From Plasmodiophora brassicae (Eukaryota; Endomyxa; Phytomyxea; Plasmodiophorida; Plasmodiophoridae), in contig JASFAU010000014.1 in NCBI GenBank assembly GCA_039704465.1, positions 248,001-312,000 of the forward strand: a stretch of 64,000 bases of DNA. The letters run 5' to 3'. The notes under the pieces were generated by a model. That model did no database searches. It saw only the letters and a list, made by a program, of their open reading frames with translations, and was not told where the DNA came from. Positions within the stretch are counted from its first letter, which is position 1. Every line of letters starts with the position of its first letter. Below, piece after piece: positions 1 to 10,232 of the stretch. The position numbers and the translations under genes were made by a program.

Positions 1-3000
1 TGTTAGCTTCATTCCTGACCGCTGGCAGGTCGACATGATCGACGCTGTCGACGCGCGTTCGTCACTCCTGGTCGTTGCCCCAACCTCTTCCGGGAAGACT
101 TTTGTGTCCTACTGTTGGTCACCGGTGAACGCATTTCTGGATCTCGTGACTGAACGTTGTTGTTGATCCTAGACTGCATGGAGAAGGTTCTGTCGAACAA
201 CAGGGCCAGCGCAGGCCGAAGCCTAGAACGGGTCGTCTTCGTCATGCCGACGCGGGCTCTTGTCAATCAGACCGTGGCCGATATCTACAAGCGGTACGGG
301 CAGCGATTTGCCGTTCTCACCGAGGTCCAGGACGACGTCACGTCGTACACCGCGGAAATCTTGATCACGGTCCCACAATGCCTCCAGCAGCGACTGCTGT
401 CGAACGCGCAGGCCGATATGGCGTGGGTCCAGTCACTTCGTTATGCCATCTTCGATGAAGTGCACATGATTGTCGACTGCACGACGGGCTCCGTTTGGGA
501 ACGCGCTATTGCGCTGGTGCCCTGTCCTGTCATATGCCTTTCAGCCACGGTCGGCAACGTCTCCGCGCTGCACCAGTGGCTGCAGAAGGTCCAGGATCGG
601 AAATCTATGCCGCTTCAGTTCGTGCAGTACTCTGAGCGCTGGAACGATCACCACTACCAGGTACGCGGTGACGTTCAACAGCACCTCGCTAGCTGACTAG
701 GACAATGTACAGGTCTACGTTCCTGCCGACGCCCCCCGGACAGCCCCTGGGCAGTCCTTCAAACCGGACGACCCGCAATGGACTCTGGGTTCTTCCATTG
801 GCGCCCGCAACGCGGTGTCATGTCCCGACCGCCTGGTGGATCTGCATCCGGTCGGGCTTTGGGCGACGCAGACCGCTCGAACGGTCATCGAACGGCACGG
901 GTCGCTGTCTGGGCAAACCAAGCTGTCGCCATCGGAGGCGCTGACGCTCTACGATACGCTCTACGAATTGACGCCGACGTCCGAGCGGAAGGCGTTCGCC
1001 CACGAGTTCTCTCCCGAGACGTACTTCCGTGGCGAATTCTTCATCTCCCAAGGAAGCGCCCGTCGATGGGCTCAGCTGCTCGTCGACGTTGCGAATCGCC
1101 CACAGTATGCGACCAAGGTTGCCGACAAGCTGCTGTCTCCTGTTGTATCCGGGCTGTCGGTCGTCGACCGCGTCATCCGCTCCGACTCGTTTGACTTTGC
1201 GGCGGCCAACTTCTTCGACGCCATCCTCGAGCTGGACCGCACTGACAAGCTGCCCGTGATTGCCTTCTGCCTGGATCGGCAGCGGTGCTCGGATCTGGTC
1301 ATCGCCACCATCCAGCGGTTGATCGAGCTGACGCCGGCGCCGAAGCAGCGGTTCACCGAGGCGGAACGCGCCAAAGCCAAGAAGGACCTGATCAAGATGA
1401 AAGAGAAGCTGGACAAGAAGAAATCGAAGGAAGGCGATGAGCAACTGCAAGAGCAGATCGGGGCGCTAGAGTCGGCGCTGTTTACGGAGGCACCCGTCGA
1501 CCGACGGTACGTCTTCGGCGGTGTCGTGCGATCATCGCAGGATGCAGAGTACTGGTTGAACCGTATCCGACGGCGACACGATTGGTCGTCGGACCCGACG
1601 AAGCAGCTGCTGATGAAGGTGATGCGGGCGCGCTCACATTTCGTGTAAGCGCCTGCGTTCTCATTTGCGGACAGGGTCTGGAGCTTGGCATTGGCGTTCA
1701 CCATGGCGGGATGGATAAGCGGTACCGTGACGCTGTCGAGGCCCTGTTCCGGATGGGCCACGTCCGCGTTTGCGTCGCCACGACGACCCTGTCGGTCGGT
1801 ATCAACATGCCGTGTCGAACCGTTATGCTCGTCGGCGACAACCAGTTGAACCCGCTGATATTCCGTCAAGTGGGTATCTTCCGCACGCTCGTCTGTAATG
1901 CACCTGGGCTGAAACCGTCGCTGCAGATGATCGGGCGTGCCGGGCGTCGTGGATACGATTACGTCGGCAACGTCCTCTTCCTGGGCATATCGCCGAATCG
2001 CATCGCGTCACTGGCGTGCCATCAGCTGACGGCCGTCTACAAGAACGTGTCTGTGAATTCGACTGTGACGGCATCGCTGGCCGGTCTGGTCGCATCTGCC
2101 CAGTATGAGAAGGACGTCCGCCTGGCTGCACAGCGCACGGCCATCCTCCTCGACTGTCCACTGGGCGGCGCCGTTGACGTCGTCCAGCAGGTCTTCCTGA
2201 AGTCGATCGCGTTTCTTGTGCGTCATCGCCTGCTTCGCCCCGACGACGGCAAGCTGCGCTGGACGCGCTGGTCCGCCCTGCAAGCCGCTCTCACTGCCGA
2301 ACGCGAACCCGGCAACGTCGCGCTATGCGACCTCATCTGCTCAGGTGTCCTCAGTGGCATCGCTGACGCGGCCGGGTCCGCCGAGAAGGCGGCCACTGCC
2401 CTTCTTCCGGTCCTTGCGCACCTGTTCCACCGTCGGAACCTGTCGGAATTCTGTGCACCAGGGTCCGCTCCCCGCCTCGGACGACTCTGTGCAACGTCAG
2501 CTAACAGGGTGCCTCGTACAGGATTAAGGAGATGACGCTCGATCAGCTGCCGGATGCCGTTTCGCTGGTCCTGAAGCAGCTCGAGGTTGACGCTATCGCC
2601 GGCGCCGTCCAATTCTTCCAGCGCCTGCCCGGTAAGCCGGCCTGCCTGCCGTTCTCGCGCATGACGTGGCCGGGCCCGGCGCCCGAGTCGGTACGATGCC
2701 CGTTCAACGCGTTATCGGGTGCGGACCCGGGCGCGTTCGCGTCGGCGGGTGATTTCCATAGGAACATCGCGCCCGCCCTGGTCGACTACATCAAGACCAT
2801 TCCGCTGCTGAGCGATTTGGACCGCCCGGCCAGCAACTACGCCGTCGCGTTCTTCAAGAACGATACGACGTACACGAACCTGCTGAAGGCGACCGGCATG
2901 TCCGACCAGACCATGTGGAACAGTCTGCGGGAGTGGAACACGACGCTGCAGTGCATCGCCAGCGTTGTCAGCGTCCCCGGCGACAAATCCCTGCTTGCCC

Positions 3001-3062
3001 GAGGGCTGGCCGTCCTCAGCGCCCAGTTCAACGACCTGTTTACGAACATCGGCAGCCTCTAA
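1..3062 (+). CDS. DDX60-like Ski2-family DEVH helicase, C-terminal half (5' end outside window)
   Basis: The frame is open from base 2. Five introns (114-172, 661-700, 1619-1674, 1870-1926, about 2463-2521) leave exactly 930 codons including the stop. Motif I (APTSSGKT) is coded near base 90, followed by [14 protein letters not shown], the DEVH box near 459 and the LSAT motif near 541. Motif V-type [13 protein letters not shown] and motif [14 protein letters not shown] follow the third and fourth introns. The spacing and the VAPTSSGKT / YCMEKVL / ALVNQ pattern match metazoan DDX60/DDX60L and fungal relatives better than Mer3 or Brr2. A charged KKK/E-rich linker lies between the two RecA lobes, near 1375-1440. 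The family binds RNA and in vertebrates is linked to antiviral RNA sensing; the role here is unknown. The last intron's donor could instead be at 2442. The N-terminal domain is not in the window. Confidence 0.85.
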
Positions 3063-3534
3063 GCGCGACGTGCGCGCGCGCTCCTCGCAATGGATTGTCT
3101 ACAGTGCATTCAATACGCCAACGTTGCTACATATTACGCTGGATGACTGGCCGAGGATTCAAACCCAGGTGATCCGCGCCACGCAACCTGATGTCCTACG
3201 AACTAAGACGATAATCGCGGCGGGCGGAGCGCTCCGGTAGACGCGCCTGTGCGTGCGACGTTTGCTGGTGGGGGGAAAGAGGCCGGTCGGTGGGGAACAG
3301 GCCGCTGTTCATCGGGCGTCTCTGCGGATGGCAGCACACGCGACGCCGCGACAGTGGGAGCTGCAGGCGGCCAGTGGCGGGCTGCATTGCCCGTAGTGCG
3401 TCGCCGTCGGGGGGTGGGCCGGGGGTGACCGCATCCCGGACAGGTGCGCAGGTGCGCGCGTGCGACTGGGGCGCCGGCAGAGATCCGGCGCTATTCATGC
3501 AGGGCGCCCGCCGCCCGACCTACATCGCGCCCGC
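3063..3534. other. intergenic region between helicase and topoisomerase genes
   Basis: I see no gene here. It must hold the 3' end of the helicase transcript and the promoter of the topoisomerase gene. A minus-strand stretch (about 3130-3215) has a B-box-like GGTTTGAATCC and an A-box-like segment, but I could not fold it into a proper tRNA. Confidence 0.5.
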
Positions 3535-6500
3535 ATGGTGGTCGTCCTGAATGTCGCCGAGAAGCCGTCCGTCGCCAAGGAGGTGGCGCGGGTCCTGTCG
3601 CGCGGCACCGCCCAGCAGGTTTGTGCAATGCGCCCCACGACGACGACGGTCGCCAATTGGCTCAATCGTGTCGTAGCGCACGGGGCCGTCGCCGTACAAC
3701 CCCGTGTTCGAGTTCCAGTTCGACCTGCAGGGCCAGCGCGTGCTGATGGTGTTCACCTCGGTGCTCGGCCACGTCATGCGCATCGACTTCGTGCCGCCGT
3801 ACGACCGGGGCTGGTCGACCTGCGACCCGGGCGACCTGTTCCAGGCGCCGATCGTGAAGTCGCTGCAGCCCACCATGGACAAGGTCAACCTGAACCTGGA
3901 GCAGCAGACCAGACGCGCCGACAAACTCGTCCTGTGGCTCGACTGCGATCGGGAAGGGTTCGCGCGCGCGCGCCTCTGCGTTCCCCCAGCGCTCCGCCGC
4001 CCGACACTGAACGTCGACCGTCGCAGGGAGAACATATCGTTCGAGGTGGTGCAGATCTGCCGGTCGACGCGCCCGCACCTGCCCGTGCTTCGCGCGCGCT
4101 TCTCGTCCTTGATCCCAGCGTAGGTGGCGGTCGCGCGTCACCCTCTCGATGAGCGAACCGTAACCTGTGCCGGTACGGCTGCAGGGAGCTGGGGCGCGCC
4201 TGCCAGCAGCTGGGGCCCCTGAACCAGGCGCTGTCCCAGGCGGTTGACGTGCGCACGGAACTCGACCTTCGAATCGGTACGTTTGGTCGTCGTCGTCGTC
4301 ATTGTCACACCCGGTAACGCGCGCGCGCGCGTGTGTCCAGGGGCGGCGTTCACCCGGTTCCAGACGCTGTCGTTCGCGCATCGCTTCTCGGGCATGCCCA
4401 AGGTGCTGAGTTTCGGCCCGTGCCAGTTCCCGACGCTCGGGTTCGTTGTCGCGCGGCACCTGCAGATCGAGGCGTTCGTCCCGCAGGACTACTGGACGAT
4501 CGCGATGACGTGGGCGGAACCCGGCACGCGTACGGGCAGCGCAGCGCGCGCCCAAGCTCCCTGCTGATGGACTGACCGAGGGTCGTCGTCGTCGGGCATA
4601 GGTAAGACGGCCCAGTTCCGGTGGGTTCGTGGCCCGCTCTACGATCACGCTGCGACGCTCGCCTTCTACCAGATCTGCGTCGATGCCGCCGTTGCCACCG
4701 TTCGCCACGTGCGGCGGTTCCCGACGACGCGCGCGTAGGCACCGGGTCCCGATGCGGGTCGCCTCGCGCGTCGTTGCTGAGGTGGCCCCGTTGCAGGAAA
4801 CCGTTGCCGCTGTCCACAGTCCCTCTGCAGCAGAACGCTGCACGTCGCCTGCGAATTGGTCGGGCGGCGCGTGCCATGGCCGTGTGTGTGTGTGTGTGTG
4901 CCGGGTCTGATCGGTGTTGTGCCCGGGGGCGCCAGGTTCGAACGCGACCATGGCGGCGGCCGAGGAGCTCTACCGCAGGGGTCTGATCTCGTACCCGCGT
5001 ACGGAAACGGACTCGTTCCTGGAAGGCACCGACCTGATGGGCATGATCCGGGCGCAGTGTGCGTCCCCGGTCTGGGGACCGTTCGCCCAGACGTACCGTC
5101 CCGCCCTCCCTCCTCGTTCTGTGCGGGCGGCCGCGTTCGCTGACCATCCCATCCGCACAGGCTGGCCGGCGGGCGGTTCGCGCCGCCCCGGCAAGGTGGG
5201 CATAACGACATGGCGCACCCGCCGATCCACCCGACGCAGTACGTCCCGCTGGAAAGCATCGGCGACGTCACCGAGCGCAGGATCTACGAGTACGTCGTGC
5301 GGCACTTCCTGGCGTGCTGCTCGTGGGACGCCCAGGGCGACACGACCCAGGTCGACGTCGAGCTGGGCGAGGAACAGTTCGAGTGCAAGGGCCTGCAGAT
5401 CCGCGACCTCGCGTACATGCACGTCTACACGTACGAAACGTGGACCGGGAACGTGATCCCGACGATGGCGGACGGGCAGCGCCTCGTCCCGACCCGCCTG
5501 GCGATCAACGAGTCGCGGACGGCCCCTCCTCAGCACCTGTCCGAGGCCGAGCTCATTGGCCTCGTACGTTGCATGTCTCTGCGTGTGTGTGGCGCTCCTG
5601 TACTGACCCTGCCGGACGCAGATGGACCGGAATGGGATTGGGACGGACGCCACGATCGCCCAGCACATCGAGACGATTGAGGTCCTGCTGCGTCTGCTGC
5701 TGATGACGACGACGTCCGCGCCGGCCGCTCGCTGACGTTTGGGTGCAGAAACGCGAGTACGCGGTCAAACGGCCGGACAGCCGGTTCGCCCCGACCGACC
5801 TGGGCCTGGCGCTCGTCACGTCGTACGACTCGCTGGGCCTCCACGATCTGAGCACGCCGCGCCTGCGCGCCATGATGGAGGGCGACCTGACGCGCATCGC
5901 CCAGGGCCAAGCGGCGCCGAGGGACGTCCTCGATCGCAACCTGGCCGAAATGAAACGGGTAACGAGTCGTCCCGGTCGGGGGGGAGCACACGCGAACTGA
6001 TGCCGTTCAGGTGTTCGCCATGGTGACCTCGCAGAAGAACCGCATCGCGTCCGCCCTGTCGCAGCGTCTGGCGCCCGCCGACGCCGCCGGCCAGGGGCGG
6101 CTCGTGGCCGGCGCGTTCTCGCGCTGCGGCCGATGCAACGGGGCGATGATGCTGCGCGAAGGCGGCACCTTCCCCCGGTACGTGGCGTGCGGCGCCTGCA
6201 ACGCGGCGTACCGCCTGCCCCAGTACGGCACGTGCAGCGCCGTCGACGACCACCTGTGCCCGCTCTGCGCCTTCCAGCCGATTCGGATTGTTCGTGCGGA
6301 ACACACGCCCGTCCACTCGCTGTCTGACCCGGTGCGTCCCGTTAGGAGAACGTCGAGCGCGGCACGACCTACACGCTCTGCCCGTTCTGCTCCAGCGAAT
6401 CCGACATCGGGTCGTGCCTGCAGTGCCGCGAGTATCGCTGCCGGCTGGCTGGGGGCATGTCCCCGCCTGTCCATCGCTGCCCGACGTGCGGCACGCCCAG

Positions 6501-7110
6501 CATGGGCCTGCGTCGTGGCGGGCCGACGCAGCGCCTGTTCGCCCAGTGCGGCACGTGTCGCGCCACGCTCGACCTGCCGGGGCCGGAATGGGGCGCCGCC
6601 GACATCACCGTCGTCGGCGGCGACGACGGCCGCCTGTGCCCCGCCTGCCAGACGCACATCGTCCAGGTGCGGATGGATGGGCGCGCGCCCGCCCAGTTCC
6701 GCCACGAGACCGTGGTCGGGTGCCTGAAGTGCTCCCGGGACCTGCAACACGTCCTGGACGCGTACGCCGGGTCCATGGGGCGACCGGCCGGCGTGCGACC
6801 CGGTCGCGTGCGCCCACCCGTCGCGCTCAACGATCACCCGCGACGGCCGCCCGCCCCTCCTGCCCAACGTCCCGGGCGTCCACCACCACAACAACAACAA
6901 CGCCGAGCGGCAGCGCCTGGGCGTCATCGTGCTGGTGCTGGTGCCGGTGCCCCACAGCGGGACGCCGGCCCTGGCGCGTCCCAGGCGTACCGCCTGCACT
7001 ACCCGGGATCCGACCGGGACGCCGCCGCCGGCCGCCAGGTCGATCCCCGGTGCCTGCTCTGCGGCCAGGTCGGGCACCCGCCCCGGCTCTGCCCGAACAA
7101 GGACCGGTAG
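3535..7110 (+). CDS. TOP3: DNA topoisomerase III (type IA), alpha-like, with C-terminal zinc-binding modules
   Basis: Type IA enzymes pass single strands through a transient 5'-phosphotyrosine break. With RecQ helicases they dissolve double Holliday junctions. The 12 GT-AG introns are 3619-3676, 3958-4026, 4120-4184, 4277-4340, 4530-4601, 4735-4796, 4859-4935, 5093-5160, 5564-5621, 5682-5748, 5959-6010 and 6290-6345. Their removal leaves 936 codons. The order is TOPRIM (N-terminal NVAEKPSVAKEVA and LWLDCDREGEN, acidic DxDxE), then VDVRTELDLRIG, FTRFQT, FGPCQFPTLGFV, the active-site Tyr in GLISYPRTETD (near 4980), AHPPIHPT, and HGIGTDAT-like GIGTDAT. The C-terminus has several Cys-pair zinc ribbons (6120-6760), a Pro/Arg/Gln-rich linker and a CCHC knuckle (CLLCGQVGHPPRLC). 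The sequence is closer to TOP3-alpha than TOP3-beta. Several introns contain (CG)n or (TG)n runs. It starts at the ATG before VVVLNVAEKPS, as in homologues. Confidence 0.93.
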
Positions 7111-7115
7111 CGGGG

Positions 7116-7139
7116 CGACGACGACGACGACGACGACGT
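7116..7139. repeat. (ACG)n microsatellite
   Basis: About eight GAC/ACG units lie just after the topoisomerase stop codon, in the presumed 3' UTR. Confidence 0.85.
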
Positions 7140-7328
7140 ACACATGTACTATGGTATTTATTGTCCACTAGGGTGGCGTCGTGTGGCACGCGACGGGACC
7201 GGTCGTTGTGTGGGGAGGCGCGCGCGGGGGGCGGGGTGGTGGTCGCCCGACACGACGCCCCCCGGGCCCCCTCCCCGGCCGTCCTCCTGGACCTGCATGG
7301 CGGCCGATCGGGCGGGCGCGTCGGGTAG

Positions 7329-8477
7329 CTAGAAGGGCGACGAGATGGTCGTGGTGGGGTCCGCCTGGTGGATCAGGATCGGCAGCATGGCGTGTGTTGA
7401 CGATTGCAGGCCGTAGTGGCAGTGGATCGTGGCCGGCTTGCCGCCATGGCGCCGGGCGTGCCGCCCGATGAGCAGGGCGACGATCAGGCCGATGCTGCCG
7501 ACCGTGACGCCGACGATCACGCTGATGGCGACGTGGGTGACCATGTACGGCTGGGTCGGCTTCACGGTCGGGAACGCGGGCGCCACCGGGATCGCGTCGC
7601 GGCGGATCGCTGGCGACCCGATCCGGACGCCGACGGCGATGCCGGTGGCGACGGCGGCGACCGTCGCGCCAATCAGGGCGATCGGGCGATGGTGCCGCAC
7701 GAAGACGCCGTCGCCGCCGAGACGCGCTTGTCGCTGTCGCCGTTCTTGTTGCTGGACGACGTGCCAGGCGGCGCCCGCCAAGGAGCCCGTCGCCAGCACC
7801 GGCGCGACCTGGCTTCTGGTCGGCACCAGCGAGGCCATCCAGGACGGCAACGATGACGACGATGATGTTCGTCCGGGACGTGATCCAGCTGTAGCCGCAC
7901 CGGCATCACCGTCGTCGGCACCACCGGCACCGGCGGCCACCGACCTTGGCAAGGGTCTCCGCACGGGCAGGGTAGGCGTAATCGTCAGGGGCGCTGGCCC
8001 GGATCTGTCGGCATCGCTGTACGCATTGTCGTCCTGCATCGGAGCCGGGGTGCCCGTCCTGAGCGTTGGCGTCGTGAGCGGCAGGTCGACACCGATGGAT
8101 ACGTCGGACAGCTGCGGCGTCAACCTCTTCCGTTGGCCGGGTTCGGGCGGCCGCAGCTCGACCGGCGACACGTCGTCATCCGCCGTCACCTTGGCGTCGT
8201 CGTCCGCGCGTAACCGCAGTACCGTAATACGGTCGACCGAGGCGGCGCGCCTGGGCGCCACGTGTGCCGCCAGGTAGGAGGCGGCGGGCAGTTCCGGGAC
8301 CGGCGTCTCGGCAACGGCGGGACGGCGGGCCGCCCGGTTGCCGCCCGCTCCCGTAGCGCTCGCGTTGCCCTCCATGTCGTCGGTGTGGCCGCCGACGCAG
8401 ACGGCACTGATGCTGATGATGATGGCCAGGGACGCAGTCCAGGGCGGCATCGCGACGAGCAGCTCACGACGTGGCAT
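7329..8477 (-). CDS. predicted secretory-pathway membrane protein, unknown family
   Basis: This is a single-exon reading frame of 382 residues from the Met at 8477. An upstream in-frame Met at 8621 would add 48 Arg-rich residues. I prefer 8477 because the next residues form a signal-peptide-like stretch (MPPWTASLAIIISISAVCVG). A long Ala/Pro/Asp-rich, low-complexity middle follows. Near the C-terminus are two hydrophobic segments, about PIALIGATVAAVATGIAVG and VAISVIVGVTVGSIGLIVAL, then a short basic cytoplasmic-like tail. I recognise no domain. It converges on the topoisomerase gene. Confidence rests on the long open frame and the membrane pattern only. Confidence 0.55.
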   Translation of the reverse strand: MPRRELLVAMPPWTASLAIIISISAVCVGGHTDDMEGNASATGAGGNRAARRPAVAETPVPELPAASYLAAHVAPRRAASVDRITVLRLRADDDAKVTADDDVSPVELRPPEPGQRKRLTPQLSDVSIGVDLPLTTPTLRTGTPAPMQDDNAYSDADRSGPAPLTITPTLPVRRPLPRSVAAGAGGADDGDAGAATAGSRPGRTSSSSSLPSWMASLVPTRSQVAPVLATGSLAGAAWHVVQQQERRQRQARLGGDGVFVRHHRPIALIGATVAAVATGIAVGVRIGSPAIRRDAIPVAPAFPTVKPTQPYMVTHVAISVIVGVTVGSIGLIVALLIGRHARRHGGKPATIHCHYGLQSSTHAMLPILIHQADPTTTISSPF

Positions 8478-9716
8478 CTGCGGTCGCACTGACCGACGAC
8501 GCGCTATTTCTGGTTGCTGGCGCGCGCGCCCCGCAGATACGCACACGCTGGGCGGGCAGACCGGGGCGCCGGCCGAATGCCGACCCGCGCGCTCAATCTC
8601 GACAAATACTGGCCCCCACATCGTTGCCGACCGGCGACCGAGGCACTCGCCGCCTGCTTATTTTTAGCGAGGCGCGCGATCAGGCCCGATCCGGCGCCGA
8701 ACGCTTCCGGTCCGACGGCTAACGCGTCCGGTCCGACGGCTGTGCGTCTCCCGTGAAGGGCGCGCGCGCGCGCGCCTTCCCCCAACGCCGCCTTCGCGCC
8801 GCGGACGCCTCCTCCGCGACCAGTCATTTGTCTCCGCCCGGGGGACGGACGGCAATTACAGCCGGTTCCTGTTCGCGAGGTACGACCTGGACGCGATGCG
8901 CTGGCGCTGGCCACATCGGCAGGGGGGCGACCGATCACGTTGGGGAGACCACCGGGTCGTACTTGCTGCGCTTGCTGGTTGGACGGTCCCTTCACAATCA
9001 GGCGGGGGCCGGGGGCGGCCGCACGCCCTGCTGTCCGGACGGAGGGGAGGAGGCGCGTTCAGCCCTGTCAGGTTCGCACCCCGGCACGTCGGTGACGCGA
9101 TGGCGCATCCGCAATTGATGTCGACGCCGCAGGCCAAGCCGACCAGGGCGTTGGCCTGGGCGGCGCCCCTGTCTATCGTGGTCAGCGGGCCCCAGCGTCA
9201 CACATCCAGCGAGCGTGCCCTGCACCCGGCGCCGCATTCATCAGTGCCTTACCTACGGTATAGTAGGAGGCAAATCCGGGGGGCGCGCTCTCTGCCCCAA
9301 CGCGCAGTATGGCACTGGTACGCGTCGTCGCGGCCGCCCGGGGCGCCTAAATCGGACCCCCTCACTGGTCAAATGTGTACCGCCGACGCACCGACGCACC
9401 GCACACCACTTGCGCGCCTGGCTGGCCAGGGGGATTCAGGGGCCACCGCGGCCGCCAGTCGCACTTCGCCGGCTCGCCGCTGCCGCTTGTCGCTCCGACC
9501 CCCCTCCCTTCCCCGGAGATCGTCGGTGACCTGGTCCGACCCCAGTTGGCGACTGCCTCGCGCGTGACGTCATGGATCGGTCCAGGGATTAGTAGCACCG
9601 GAAACCGTTGCAGCGTCCGGCTGCCTGGGCGCGCTGCCCCATAATCGTTTCGCGTCGCTAAATCGGAAGGCTACCTACCAAACCGCCCAACGTCCAAACC
9701 GCTCTAACGAGAGACC
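8478..9716. other. intergenic region between divergent genes
   Basis: Genes point away on both sides, so this should hold two promoters. Open frames of up to 223 codons occur here (for example plus strand 8896-9567), but their composition is that of GC-rich non-coding sequence and no domain is visible. A (CG)n tract lies near 8759-8774. Confidence 0.4.
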
Positions 9717-10136
9717 ATGCCGTCGTACTACAGGGCCATGCTGATCGTTCTGTTCGCCGTCGCCATGCTGTTCGCTGATCTTGCCATCGCCGCGGACGAG
9801 GCGGGGGGCAAGGGCGGGCCGCCAGCCAAGGCCGGCGCAGGTGAAACGGGCGCCGACCCGCCCAGCAAAGGTGCCGGGGGATTGGACGCCCCACCGGCGG
9901 CCAAGTCGACGACGAAGAAGGCCGGCGCTGACGACGACAAGGGCGGCCTGTCTGGGCTCGTGATCGCTCTGATCGTCGTCGCGTGCGTCGTGCCGATCCT
10001 GGTCGGCATCTTCTGCTGCTGCGGCGGCCTGGCCCTGTGCTCCAGCCTCTGCTCGCGCAGCAGCGGCGGCAACAGCAACGGCAACACGATGGCCCACCAT
10101 GGCAGGAGCAACCCGATCCCGGCGTCCTACGCCTAG
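9717..10136 (+). CDS. small predicted type I membrane protein with Cys cluster
   Basis: This 139-residue single-exon frame starts with a clear signal peptide (AMLIVLFAVAMLFADLAIAA). A Gly/Lys/Asp-rich extracellular-like region of about 60 residues follows. Then comes a transmembrane segment (LVIALIVVACVVPILVGIF) ending in a run of Cys residues (FCCCGG, then further Cys), and a Ser/Asn-rich tail. The Cys cluster at the membrane edge could be palmitoylated; that is inference. No family is recognised. Confidence 0.6.
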   Translation: MPSYYRAMLIVLFAVAMLFADLAIAADEAGGKGGPPAKAGAGETGADPPSKGAGGLDAPPAAKSTTKKAGADDDKGGLSGLVIALIVVACVVPILVGIFCCCGGLALCSSLCSRSSGGNSNGNTMAHHGRSNPIPASYA

Positions 10137-10232
10137 AGAAATACAGACCGATTCGGCACAGGTCACGTAGGGTACTACTCTGCCCGTCTCTGTTGTTGCC
10201 ATGTTCGGTGCTCGTTGGGGCGGGCGGCAACC

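Noticed and set aside
3130..3215. Minus-strand tRNA-like segment with GGTTTGAATCC
   Set aside because: A and B box-like motifs are present, but the acceptor stem and T stem do not pair, so I do not call a tRNA.
8896..9567. Plus-strand open frame of 223 codons
   Set aside because: Arg/Pro/Gly-rich composition is what GC-rich non-coding DNA gives by chance; no domain, signal peptide or splice logic.
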